NCBI RefSeq assembly: GCF_904849725.1
Contig: NC_058518.1
Location: forward strand, 332,110,581-332,174,580
DNA: 64,000 bases
From: Hordeum vulgare subsp. vulgare
Taxonomy: Eukaryota; Streptophyta; Magnoliopsida; Poales; Poaceae
Direction: 5' to 3'
Below, one piece after another: positions 22,624-32,429 of the stretch. The number at the start of each line of letters is the position of its first letter. Within the stretch, counting starts at the first letter, position 1. The notes under the pieces were generated by a model that was given only the letters and a program-made list of their open reading frames with translations, made no database searches and was not told where the DNA came from. The position numbers and the translations under genes are program-made.

Positions 22624-23415
22624 CTCCTTGCTATGCAAGAAGAGTTAAATAGTTTTACACGCAGCGAAGTATGGTCATTGGTAGAACGACCAACTGAGGA
22701 ACACAATGTCATTGGAACTAAATGGATCTTCAAGAACAAGGAAGATGAGAATGGGACTGTCCTACACAACAAGGCAAGGTTAGTAGCACAGGGCTACTCC
22801 CAAGTTGAAGGTTTGGACTTTCGTGAGACTTTCGCCCCTGTTGCTCGTCTTGAATCCATTCACATTCTATTGGCCTATGCTGCTTTCAATGGTTTTACTT
22901 TGCATAAAATGGATGTGAAAAGTGCTTTTCTTAACGGTCCTCTACAAGAAGAGGTATATGTATCACAACCACCTGGGTTTGTTGACCCTCACCACAAAGA
23001 CCATGTGTACAAACTTCACAAGGCTATGTATGGCCTCAAACAAGCACCCCGTGCTTGGTACGATCATCTTAAGAAGTTCTTACTCGATGATGGCTTTATG
23101 GTGGGGGTGATCGATCCCACTCTTTTTACTAAGAGGGAAAATGGTGATTTGAACTTATGCCAAATCTATGTAGATGACATCATTTTTGGTTCTCCTAACA
23201 TCCATTTATGCAAGAAGTTTGCGGCCTCCATGACCAAGACCTTTGAGATGTCACTCAACACGGACTTGAAGTTCTTTCTTGGATGTCAAATACAACAATT
23301 TCAAGAAGGAATTTTCTTGTCTCAAACTAAGTACCTCAAGGACATTCTTGAAAAATTTGATATGACAAATGCTAAACCAATGAAGACACCCATGGCCACA
23401 GATGTCGTTCTAAAT
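22624..23415 (+). pseudogene. Copia reverse transcriptase
   Basis: An in-frame TAG (22621-22623), probably a former Trp codon, separates it from the integrase frame. The domain is otherwise well kept: [34 protein letters not shown] with the first catalytic Asp, [17 protein letters not shown], and the YVDD active site at 23167-23178. It ends at an in-frame TAA (23416-23418) just before DTNG, where RNase H begins. It would copy RNA into cDNA. Apart from the flanking stops the domain has no break. Confidence 0.92.
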
Positions 23416-23418
23416 TAA

Positions 23419-24240
23419 GACACCAACGGTATTCTTTTTGACCCATGCACTTACCGCTCCATGATTGGTTCGTTACTTTATCTTTGCGCATCTAGACCGG
23501 TCATCATGTTAAGTGTAGGCATATGTGCTAGATTTCAAGCTTCCCCTAGGGAAAGCCATCATACGGAGGTTAAGCATATTCTTAGATACCTTGTTCACAC
23601 TCCAAAGTTAGGCTTATGGTACCCTAAGGATGCAAAGTTCGATCTTATTGGGTACTCCGATGCGGATTGGGCCGATGACAAAGTGGGACGAAAATCCACT
23701 TCCGGTGCATGTCAGTTTCTTCGACGCTCCTTGGTAAGTTGGTCCTCGAAAAAGCGGAATTGTGTTTCTCTCTCCACGGCCGAGGCCGAATATATTGCAG
23801 CCGCAAGCTGTGCAACCCAACTGCTATGGATGAGGCAAACCCTAAAGGATTATGGTATCACGTATCGACACGTGCCTCTTCTCTGTGATAATGAAAGTTC
23901 CATAAAGATCTCCGAGAACCCCATCGATCACCCTCGCACAAAACATATTGATATTAGGTATCATTTCTTGAGAGACCATGTGCAAAAGGGTGACATTGAT
24001 ATTACCCATGTGGGTACTGACATGCAGCTCGCTGACATTTTCACCAAGCCACTTAGCGTAGCAAGGTTCTGTCAACTTAGGCGTGAACTTGGTATCTTGG
24101 AGCTTGATAACATAACTTCAAATCTTGTACACATACACACACTCACATTATGTTCTTGTCTTGATGTGGGCATGCATTTAGGGGGAGTCACTAGGACTTA
24201 CGTCATAATTCTGTGTTTTAATCCTACAAAATATGCATAA
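23419..24240 (+). pseudogene. Copia RNase H
   Basis: Same frame as RT after the TAA. The catalytic Asp-Glu-Asp set is visible: GYSDADWADD, STAEAEYIAA and LLCDNESSI. It also has the conserved RTKHIDIRYHFLRD and LADIFTKPL motifs that end Copia pol. The conserved part ends near 24100; the frame then continues without conservation to TAA 24238-24240. The enzyme would degrade RNA in the RNA/DNA hybrid. Confidence 0.9.
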
Positions 24241-24379
24241 ATCAACTTCTGTCCATAAGTAGTATATGTAATTCTTGTAGGCAACTGTGTTCGTGTCCTT
24301 TGTGATAAACCATGTCAAATCATCTCATCATCCAAATTCCAGAATCTGCCTCTGCCTACTTCTCTCTCGGTCGTCCGAC

Positions 24380-24490
24380 GTGTCTCGAACGTCCGGCGGC
24401 TAAACTCATTCCGGACGTCCGGCCAGTGTCGGTCGTCCCACGGCTAAATCCACTCCGGACGTCCGACGCCTGTTGGACGTCCGACACATC
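24380..24490. promoter_or_regulatory. Internal GGACGTCC palindrome cluster
   Basis: Exact GGACGTCC occurs at 24413, 24457 and 24475, with near-copies at 24369, 24389 and 24430. This is the same palindrome that fills the LTR U3 region, here placed 15-130 bases upstream of a TATA box and the env-position ORF. It suggests that both transcription units answer to the same factor, which is inference. Confidence 0.6.
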
Positions 24491-24498
24491 GGGGGGCC

Positions 24499-24506
24499 TA
24501 TAAATA
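24499..24506 (+). promoter_or_regulatory. TATA box upstream of the env-position ORF
   Basis: CTATAAATAGAAG contains a canonical plant TATAAATA at 24499-24506. It is followed about 30 bases later by a GC-rich leader with CCGCCGCCGCC, typical of plant 5' UTRs. It lies inside the retroelement, not in an LTR. Confidence 0.65.
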
Positions 24507-24670
24507 GAAGGGCGCGGGCTGGGCCTTGCCCTAGCCCCCACGCGCCTTCTTTTCTCCCAGCTGCCGCCGCCGCCAGCTCCAGGGGAGCTCGCCCGTGCCG
24601 CCACCTCTGGGATCTGGCTGATCTCCTCCGCGGGATCCATCTCGCCTTCCTCTCCTCTCTCGTTCTGCAG

Positions 24671-24777
24671 GTATCCCCTCCGCCCCCCTCGCGTTTGGTT
24701 CCCTTTTCTCCCAAGTTCATGTGTTCGTTCATATGGTTTGACCGTGACCGTTCCCCATTGGGTTTCCAACCGTGTAG
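24671..24777 (+). other. Candidate 5' UTR intron, 107 bp
   Basis: The donor CTGCAG/GTATCC at 24671 and the acceptor CCGTGTAG/GAT ending at 24777 bracket a pyrimidine- and T-richer segment. The ORF's ATG follows 13 bases after the acceptor. Splice signals are plausible but there is no transcript evidence. Confidence 0.45.
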
Positions 24778-24790
24778 GATTTTGTTCATC

Positions 24791-26353
24791 ATGCCCAAGA
24801 TTAAGCACTCCGCCCGGAAGGACACTGCTGGCTCATCCGCTCGTGCCCCTACTGGCACGGGATCAGACTCCGAAGGGCAACGTCGTCCCTTCAAATGGAC
24901 TTCCCGCCGTCCTCCGCCTCAACAGCTCCCCTCGTCGTCTGATGGCTCTGACTTCGAGGATGAGCTTGCAGCTGAGGACCATGCTGAACAGCCCGCCGTT
25001 CGGAAGTCTATGCCAAAGCCTGGGACTCGCATGCCCTCGTATATGCCACCACCTCCTCCTGAACAGCCCGAAGGTGAAACTCGTCGCATCTCACTTGAAC
25101 CTCCTGCTACTTTAGGTCGTGAAGTCAAGAACTTCACCACGGTTGCTAAGTCTTCCTACCTCACTTTCCGCCGCGACGTTGACCAATTCTCTGTTGTACG
25201 TAACTCTATGGACTCACGTTTCCAGACAAACGTCCAGGCAGACATCTTTACTACGGTCGTTGTTCCTAAGGGTCTCTCTGTCAATCACTTTATTTATCTT
25301 GAGCATATTCGCACGCACCAGGCGAAATACCCGGGTGCCATTGAGCTCATTGAGTAATCAGGGCTTGCTGCCCCCTTTGCTTTTCGGCGCGATTTTAACG
25401 CTGCTGCTATTCACCAATTTTATGCCACATGTTTCTTTGGTCCAAACAACACTGTTGGCTGGATAACCTCTGACGTTCAGTTCATAGCCTCTTATGATGA
25501 GTTTGTTGCCGCACTTGGTTTCCCCAACTCTGACTTCAAAATCCATAAGAATGATCCTAACAATGCACATAAGCCAATTGAGGCATGTGGGTATCTCCTC
25601 AAACCACTCCGTGAACTTGATGCAGACGAACGAATGAAGGATCTTAACCAAGTATCCATCTGGCGCTCGCCCTACTTTATCATCTTTTAGTGTCTTATCC
25701 GCTCCATCTATCCCAAGATGGGTGATAAGGGATCCTGCAGTGGCTACTGTATTGACATCATGTCACATTTGTACGAGCACCCCAAGAGCAAAATTAATGT
25801 GCCTCACTTTCTATGGCATGAGATTCGGCTTGCTAGTTTTCAATACAAGCGAGCCTTCCCTCATGCCCCCTTCATCCAGGCTTTCATTAACCATGTTGCT
25901 GAATTCACTGTTGCTGTCACTCACACGCATCACAAGTGGGTCATTCCCGCTCACATGGCGGATAACTATGCTCCCAAGAAAACCCCACCATCCACCTCCA
26001 CTCGCCGCACTGCTGCCCGATCAGCAACCCCTTCATCTAGCTCAGCTCCTCTCAGTTGCTTTGCCAAATTCATTGGCAAGACACATTCTGCTATGATGAA
26101 GGCCTTCTCTTTCCAGTGCGGTCAAACTCATGATGTGGTTTCTCGTCTCGTCTCCTCCAAGAATGCCCTCAAGGCTCGTGTGAGAGACTCGGGCGCTCTT
26201 GATGTGAGTGACGATGAGGCCCTTCCTGCTGCTCCTCCTTCTGACTTTGGCTTCCCATCTGGTCCTGAGTGGGATGATTTTGTTGACGAGGCTGGTGGCA
26301 GTGGCTTGCCTGACGATGATGATGAGGATGATGATGATGCTGATGATCTCTGA
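24791..26353 (+). pseudogene. Env-position ORF (plant transposon protein), two stops
   Basis: ATG 24791 opens a 520-codon frame ending at TGA 26351-26353, broken by TAA 25355-25357 after AIELIE and TAG 25688-25690 after PYFIIF; both are one transition from a Gln codon. The N-terminus is basic and Ser-rich (MPKIKHSARKD). The middle has a conserved-looking part (YLEHIRTHQAKYPGAIE, then GFPNSDFKIHKNDPN). The end is highly acidic (DDDDEDDDDADDL). No signal peptide or clear membrane segment is seen, so it does not look like an envelope protein despite its position. It resembles proteins annotated as putative plant transposon protein in grasses. Function unknown. It appears to have its own promoter. 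Confidence 0.75.
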
Positions 26354-26677
26354 GCATGGTAGATGCTGTTGGTGCCTCCCTTTTTGGTACTTGGTGCCAA
26401 AGGGGGAGTAATGTATCATAGTTTTTAGTCTTTGGAGATTTAGTCTCAATTTGCATGTTTGTGTACTGTAATGGATAAACCTATGTATGGCTACCTATGA
26501 ATGTTGTGATTGCTATGGATTGCTATGATATCATCATAGACATTATGTTTTGCTCCACTACTTCTATGATGATCTATTATCTTTACATGATGATCCATTA
26601 TCTTTACTAAGTCACATGATATTTTCGAAATACACATTAAAAGGGAGCTCCGATATTTTACCATGCACATACTAATG
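26354..26677 (+). other. Copia 3' noncoding region, truncated
   Basis: CCAAAGGGGGAGTAATG (about 26396-26412) is the purine-rich tract usually found downstream of the last ORF in this lineage. A second purine run AAAAGGGAG lies at 26638-26646. The LTR start TGAAAG that should follow is absent; at 26678 the sequence switches to the copy of the 5' flank. The true polypurine tract next to the 3' LTR cannot be identified. Confidence 0.6.
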
Positions 26678-26848
26678 GAATGGACCGTTCATCTCTCAGT
26701 AATTAAACTTTAAGCATAGTCATCGTAGACTCTCAGTCACCAGGGTAGCTAGCTCACACTAAAACGTAAGTACTACCAGAATACGGCCCTCCGAGGTTAG
26801 TAAAATGGCAAAAGCACTAAGCGTGCTACTACGAACCTGGATCGTTTA
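26678..26848 (+). repeat. Second copy of the Copia 5' flank
   Basis: This matches 7784-7930 with about ten differences, several of them CG in the left copy and TA or CA here. It then continues with host sequence absent from the left copy and ends in TTA (26846-26848), the Harbinger target duplication. It is the more complete of the two copies. Confidence 0.85.
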
Positions 26849-27115
26849 GGGCAACTCCAGCAGGCCGACCCAAACAGACGGCGATTTTGTCCGTTTGGGT
26901 CGACCAGGTGGACACGAACATCCGTTTTCGCAAATGGGTCGGCGCATGTGTCCAATGCTGGCTGGACTCATTTTTTAAAGGCGTGCGAAAAATACGTAAA
27001 TGCATAATTAAACATAAAAAACCGGTCACGAAGGCCGACGAGAGTCCACGCGTCCGCATTACATTAATTAAACATAAAAAACCTAAAACTACGAGGGCAG
27101 CCCTAGGCGGCGGCT

Positions 27116-29639
27116 GCGTCATCCGGGCCGGTGAAGTCGATGAGCGTAGGCGCAGGGCCGGTCTAGGGAAACACCGTGTTCCAGAGCGCAACTGCATGCG
27201 CAGTCCCGCCGGCGCGGACTATGCTGGTGGAGGTGGCAGCACAGCAGCAAGGGCACGCTCCTCCACCTCCGCCTCCCGTCATTCCTCCTCCGCCTCCTTC
27301 TCCATCTCCATGAGCCGAAGGCCTTCGGCGCGCTCCGCCAGCAGGTGTTGCGCCCTCCAGTGCTCGAGGTAGGCTTGCTCCTGCTGAGGTGTCGCGCCCA
27401 GCCAGATGGGCGGCACCGTGACGAACTCGTGGATGACGCCGGTCCACTGGTAGACCTCTCGCGGCTCCGTGGGCTCGGGCTTTGACGGAGGTGGCACGAC
27501 GCAGTCGCCGGCGGCCAACATAGCGATGGCCTCCGCGAGCTGCTGCTGGTACGTCGCCTCCTCGTCAGCCATGCGCCGCGCTTCCTTCTCGCTGTCACGG
27601 AGGACAACTGCGAGCGTCGCCTAATAGGCGGCCTCAGGCTCCTGGTCCTCGTCGCTGATGACATGCGGGAGCGACGGAGGGCCTCCTGGCTGCACTTCGC
27701 GGATGCCACGACGGCGCTGCTCTTCGTGCTCCACCATGGACCACACCTCCCAGTTAGGGGAGTCAGCCACGTACGTAGGGTCTCGCTGCTGCTCGGTCGT
27801 CAGCAGACGCCGATAGTGAAAGTGCAGTCATGCCCCTAATCGACTTTTGGTGTTAGTGACAACACATACATAGGAAACTAATCCTATTTGTTGAGTGTAT
27901 CTCAGGATGGCAAGTACTTTTTTAGATTGAGAATTATGTGCCAAGGTGGTCTGAGAAGATCGGGACTTATATGTCAAGAAGGCTCGGGATTGAGAAAAGA
28001 TGATGTAGACTATCCTTTAAATTTACTATTCTTGAGTATAGGGATCCCGCACTATTAAGAGGGGATCACAGGTTTTGCGATGAATTTGCTCATAATACAT
28101 CTCTACTTTTCTGCTCATACCACATCTTCACTACTCTCCTCTTATCTGAAAACAGAACAAATGCCTCGGACATCCGGCCTCCTCCGGACGTCCAAGGGTC
28201 GGACGTCCGACCTGCTTCAGAAATCCGGAATCGTATACCAGAGAGAGAAGAGCCATATAACTCGGACTTCCGGCTTCCTCCGGACGTCCGAGGGCCGGTC
28301 GACCGACCAGCTTTGGAAATCCGGAGCTCTGCACCAAAAGAACTTGAGCCATATAACTCGGACTTACGGCTCCCTCCGGACGTCCGAGGGCTGGACGTCC
28401 GTCCCCTTTCGGAAATCCGGAATCTTGCACGAGAGAAGTTTGAGTCGAATAACTCGGAGTTCCCGCCTTCTCCGGACGTCCGGCCCCTGTTCAACTCCCC
28501 TCTGGTTCCAGATATATTTACAGCCCTCGGACGACCGACCCCTATCGGACGTCCGACCCGTTGTGGACGCCCGGACATCCGTGAACTGCCGGATGTCCGA
28601 CCCCTGTGTGACTTAAAGTGCTCCCAACGACTGTTTTACACTCCCCACTATATATACCCCCTCCCACTTCATGAGAGGGGGTCCAACACAACTAGAACAC
28701 ATACAAGAACACCTTTCTTCTCACTCACTCTTGTCTACACCCAATCTTAGATCCGAAGAGCATTTGTGAGTCCCTGTGAGTGTTGTTCCAATCAAAAGAT
28801 AGATCGTCTCCTTCTCCTCCTCTCCACCAAAGTGATTTGTGATTTGAGCATGTTTTGAGGAATCCCCGTGATCTTGTTACTCTTGGAGGTTGGAGACTCC
28901 TAGGCGATAGGAGTCTTCGGAGAGGAATCAAACCATTGTGATTTCCCCCGGAAAGTTGGTGAAGGTTTGGAAGCCACCTCAAGGCTTACCACTAGTGGTT
29001 GAGAAACGCCTTCGTGGAGTTATCTCAAAGGGAGAATAGGGTGAGCCTTCGTGGCGTTGGTGTGCCTTCGTGGTAACATCCGCCCCTCTAACGGTGACGT
29101 AGCTTCCCTCCAAGGAAGTGAACATCGGGATACATCCTCGTCTCTCTTGGAGTTTTGCTTATTCCTAACCCTAACTCTCTACTTGTGTTAATCCTTATTA
29201 CGTACTTGTATTTGATTATTGTTTTCCGGTTGCCTTACTTCACTCTAAATAGCTTACTCCTTGTCGTTGCAATTATTAGGCCTACGCTCATATTCCGCAC
29301 CTTTTCCTAATATTGCTAAGTAATTATTAAAATTTGGAACTGTACCTATTCACCCCCCTCTAGGTCCATCTCAATCCTTTTCAGACGGCGGCTCACCTCC
29401 TCCGCATGCACCCGTGCCGACCGCGGCACGGCCGGCACCGGAATCCTTTCCGGATCCAGAGGCCAGCCGTGCGGCAGTGTGACATCGGGGTAAGGGAGTG
29501 GCACACAGTGCTCCCAGTGCCACCGCGCTTGGTGCACAAGGACGCTCACTCGCTGGCGAGGCCGGTGGGAAGACGGCGGCAGGGAGATGGCGCGGGGGTA
29601 GAGCGGGGCCTTGCCCTTGTTTGGGAAGCCGCCGGCCAT
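27116..29639 (-). pseudogene. Harbinger-borne ORF of unknown function, split by the LTR
   Basis: ATG at 29639 (minus) opens MAGGFPNKGKAPLYPRAISL, which runs to the LTR junction at 29389. With one target-duplication copy removed, the frame continues without shift from 27816 leftward (SPNWEVWSMVEHEEQRRRG). It meets TAG at 27621-27623 after EPEAAY, continues through ATYQQQLAEAIAM, and breaks near 27280; the C-terminal part lies in another frame to about 27119. The protein is rich in Gln, Glu, Arg and Ala, likely helical. Similar proteins are common in grass non-autonomous Harbinger-type elements. I do not know its role. Confidence 0.65.
27817..29383 (+). repeat. Solo LTR of the Copia family, 1567 bp
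   Basis: It runs TGAAAGTG to CCTTTTCA like 8007-9558. It is flanked by GATAG (27812-27816) and GACGG (29384-29388), which differ by two transitions and fit one ancestral five-base target duplication. Both sides are Harbinger sequence, and no internal retroelement sequence adjoins it, so it is a solo LTR by structure. It has seven exact GGACGTCC palindromes and three 96-base repeat units (28253, 28349, 28445), against six and a shortened third unit in the other LTR. Confidence 0.88.
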
Positions 29640-30001
29640 GGTGCTAGGGTTTTGGTCATTGAGGAGGTGGCTGGATGTGGACGGGCGGGGTTCTGGAAGT
29701 AGATGGCGGAACCCACCTCACGCTCGGATTAAAAAAGGCCGGCCGCAGTTGCTGACGCGTGGGCTCGAGGATGGCAGTCGTCATAAATAATGTTGACTGC
29801 GGTGGTTGGGAGCGGACACCGAGAGGGCATGTGCGTGTGCTTCGCGTCCGCACCGACGTATTTCAGTCCCAAATCTGGGTCGGAAATGGGTCGGCATGGA
29901 CGCGAAGTGGACGCGTTTTGGCAATGGATCGGCGTGTTGGGCCATCATTTCCAAACGGACGGCGGCGGACAAAATGAGTCGCCCCATTGGAGTTGCTCTT
30001 A

Positions 30002-30332
30002 GATAGGAAATAGTACAATAGTTGTGGTAGTTAAAATAAGGGAACGGCTAGATGTCAGTTGTTTGAAAAACAAATTTGGGTCAGTCATGTTTTTCAGCCG
30101 TTGGATGGAAAATTAATGCTGCATTGTTGCTTCATTTTGAATAAAGATGGGGTAGGGGAAACCCCTTTCGTTCAAAAAAACCCGCTGCAGATTGCTTCTT
30201 CTACCTTGAAACCCCTTCTTCCACCTGCCAAACGTGTCACCGACCGAACCGCCAGCCATCACCCCCACAGTCGGTGGCGCTCCTGCGCGGCATCGCCGCC
30301 CCGCCCTCACTAGAACCGCCCCCGTCGCCCCC
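30002..30332. other. Gene-free flank between Harbinger and Gypsy LTR
   Basis: AT-rich at first, GC- and C-rich at the end (CCGCCCCGCCC at about 30297). Short frames only, no recognised domain. Confidence 0.45.
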
Positions 30333-30824
30333 TGTGAGGGAGTCCTGGACTAGTGGGTCCCAGTTGAGGTGGGTTAGTCCATGGGTCAGGATAGGGGCCC
30401 ATCAAGGAGAAGGACTCTCGAGGCTTGATGATGAAGCATGGATACTCCAGATTCTATCAAGGCTTCGCGTGCACTTCCAGGAAGGGATGATTTGTTCGGC
30501 GTGTAAGCTATAGATAGTAATTGACATTTATGTAACCCTAGGTACCTTTGGTGTCTATATAAATCATGGGGTTTAACTCGTAGAGGATACCCATAAACAA
30601 CATCTAACCCCTAGGATTTAGTCCACAATCTCTTGATCTCGAGATAGATCAACTCTGTAATTGCTACAACATCAATACAACAAAAGCAAGATGTAGGGTT
30701 TTACCTCCATCGAGAGGGCTCGAATCTGGGTAAATGCCCTCGTGTTCTTTGTCTTGTGTTACCCTCGATCCGATCTCACAACTCGGGCCCCTCTACCCGA
30801 GTTTTGCCGGTTTTTACACCGACA
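30333..30824 (+). repeat. 5' LTR of the Fatima-like element, 492 bp
   Basis: It starts TGTGAGGGAGTCCTGG and ends ACACCGACA, with TG and CA termini. CTATATAAAT at 30555-30564 is a good TATA box. The LTR end adjoins the primer site. No second copy is present in the window. Confidence 0.82.
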
Positions 30825-30842
30825 TTGGTGCTTTCATTGAGA
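30825..30842 (+). other. Primer-site position of the Fatima-like element
   Basis: TTGGTGCTTTCATTGAGA directly follows the LTR. This sequence is characteristic of the start of the internal region in this Gypsy group. I cannot name the priming tRNA. Confidence 0.55.
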
Positions 30843-30867
30843 GCTCACTCTGTGATCATCAGGATCG

Positions 30868-31998
30868 ATGGGTAGTGTGCAGTTCAACGACAGCATTGGT
30901 TGCGATGGCACCTTCGTTCCCGGCCAAATTTTCGCCTTCGGTAGTGTCGTACTACACATCGACCCTAGCAGCGATCTAGGTCACGTTGACATCTTCTCTC
31001 CAAACAAGATCATCATCTTCGGAAGCCTAGAATATGTTGCTCACGCCCATGGCGATCTAGTCCTATCGAGACAAATCGCGATCACACCCGAGGAATCCTC
31101 AGACGCGGGTGATTCCGAGATGGTTCCCAAACTTATCCTCGGATCCAGGGCCCTAATGGAAACTGCCGTAGAGATGGATTTGGAGGCCATCACATCCGAC
31201 CCTATTTACACCACCTCATACACCCATCCGGAGCCAGCCTTGACTTCGGAGTTGACGGCTGTCTTGAAGGAGGTTGTTTCGATCCTCAAACTTGACGTGG
31301 CCTCCAAGGCCATGGGAGGTGAGCGTGCCTTGAGCGGCCCAAGCAATCCCTTCCATACCAGCCTGGTGTATCGCCATGGCCTAGCCGCGGAGGAACTCTC
31401 GCAAGTAAATGAGGTGTTGGATTAGATCCAGAACCTGGTAATCTCATCCGCGGTTTATGATCAGATCAGATGTAAAGCCGACGATCACGAAACTTTGATC
31501 CCACCCACCACCCACCTAGTCGCCACGGTTGAAGATTTAACTGACGCGCTTGACTGCGGATCAGACGAGTCCATCGACATGGATGACGAGGACCTCGGAA
31601 ATTACAGACCACACTCACCTACGGTCGCACCCTGAACAGGGAAGTGGGCCGCGACGTCTACCTATGACGTCTATATGGTCGAGACTCCTAAGGAGAACCC
31701 TCACAAGAAGCCTAAGGGGAACCCTAAACGTCGTCATCAGAAGATAAATCCAAAAGGCACCGATGGAAGTAATAATAAAACATGCGCCACTCACGATGAT
31801 ACTAGCCCCAAAACATGCGAGACCGGGCAGATCGAACCCATAGAGCAGAACGGACCCTTGAACACATCCACCAAGGAAATAACTGAAGAAAGGGAGGGTT
31901 CTGATGATGGGGAAGATGGCGACTACATGCCAGAATCCGAGGACGATAACAACCTTAGACTTTTTGACTTTGAAGTACCCGAGGACCCATCCAATTAG
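30868..31998 (+). pseudogene. Fatima-like N-terminal ORF (gag leader)
   Basis: One frame from ATG 30868 to TAG 31996-31998, broken by TAG 31423-31425 and TGA 31633-31635. The beginning (MGSVQFNDSIGCDGTF) is hydrophobic and beta-rich. The later part is basic (HKKPKGNPKRRHQK) and then very acidic (EEREGSDDGEDGDYMPE). It lies where Gypsy elements of this type start gag. No catalytic motif is present. Confidence 0.65.
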
Positions 31999-32429
31999 AT
32001 CCGCTTCCAATGCCAGCTAGCCGCCACCGCTCGAAGCATGAAGCAGAAGTAGTGGAACTACACTCACCGAACTCGAAGCACGATGCACAACCACCAAGTC
32101 ATTCTAACGACGGTGCGTTTTGCATGAATTCGAGGGGCGAGGTGGCTCACGTTGTTCCCCTTGATCACCATGGAGAACAGGCTGATCGCCCCCTTCGAAG
32201 GCAAGATCAGCTAGCAGGAGCCTATAAAGAACCCTAGCCGAAACCCTGCCCTCACGACAAGGGCTCGGATGAACCCTATGACCTGCTAACCAGGTTTCGC
32301 ATGGAAAAATCACCTCCCTTATCGATCTATAGAGCCCGAGAAGGATATGATGTCTGGATGGATAGGGAAGGCCGATCTTAGGAAAACATAAGGGAACAGA
32401 CATATGCCACTGCCCCTAGGATACATTCC

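Larger units (their letters stand above)
8007..26677 (+). mobile_element. Copia retrotransposon, Maximus/SIRE-like, 3'-truncated and interrupted
   Basis: The order is 5' LTR (8007-9558), initiator-Met tRNA primer site, gag with a zinc knuckle, protease, integrase, RT, RNase H and then an extra ORF in the env position, which is the plan of the SIRE/Maximus lineage. Integrase before RT is diagnostic of Copia. The element is preceded by GACGG (8002-8006). It should end in a 3' LTR followed by GACGG, but its internal region is cut at 26677 and joined to a copy of the 5' flank. An Angela-like element (11739-20307) interrupts gag. The coding frame has several stops and frameshifts, so the copy is dead. 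Confidence 0.85.
26849..29998. mobile_element. PIF/Harbinger element containing a solo Copia LTR
   Basis: The left end GGGCAACTCCAGCAGGCC pairs with the right end, which reads GAGCAACTCCAATGGGGC when reverse complemented. TTA flanks both sides (26846-26848 and 29999-30001). Without the LTR at 27817-29383 and one target-duplication copy, the element is about 1.6 kb. It carries a minus-strand ORF but no recognisable DDE transposase, so it is non-autonomous. Confidence 0.85.

Noticed and set aside
8007..29388. A simple complete Copia element with two LTRs and GACGG target duplications on both sides
   Set aside because: The sequence before the right LTR is not retroelement interior but a second copy of the 5' flank plus Harbinger, so the two LTRs do not bound one element.
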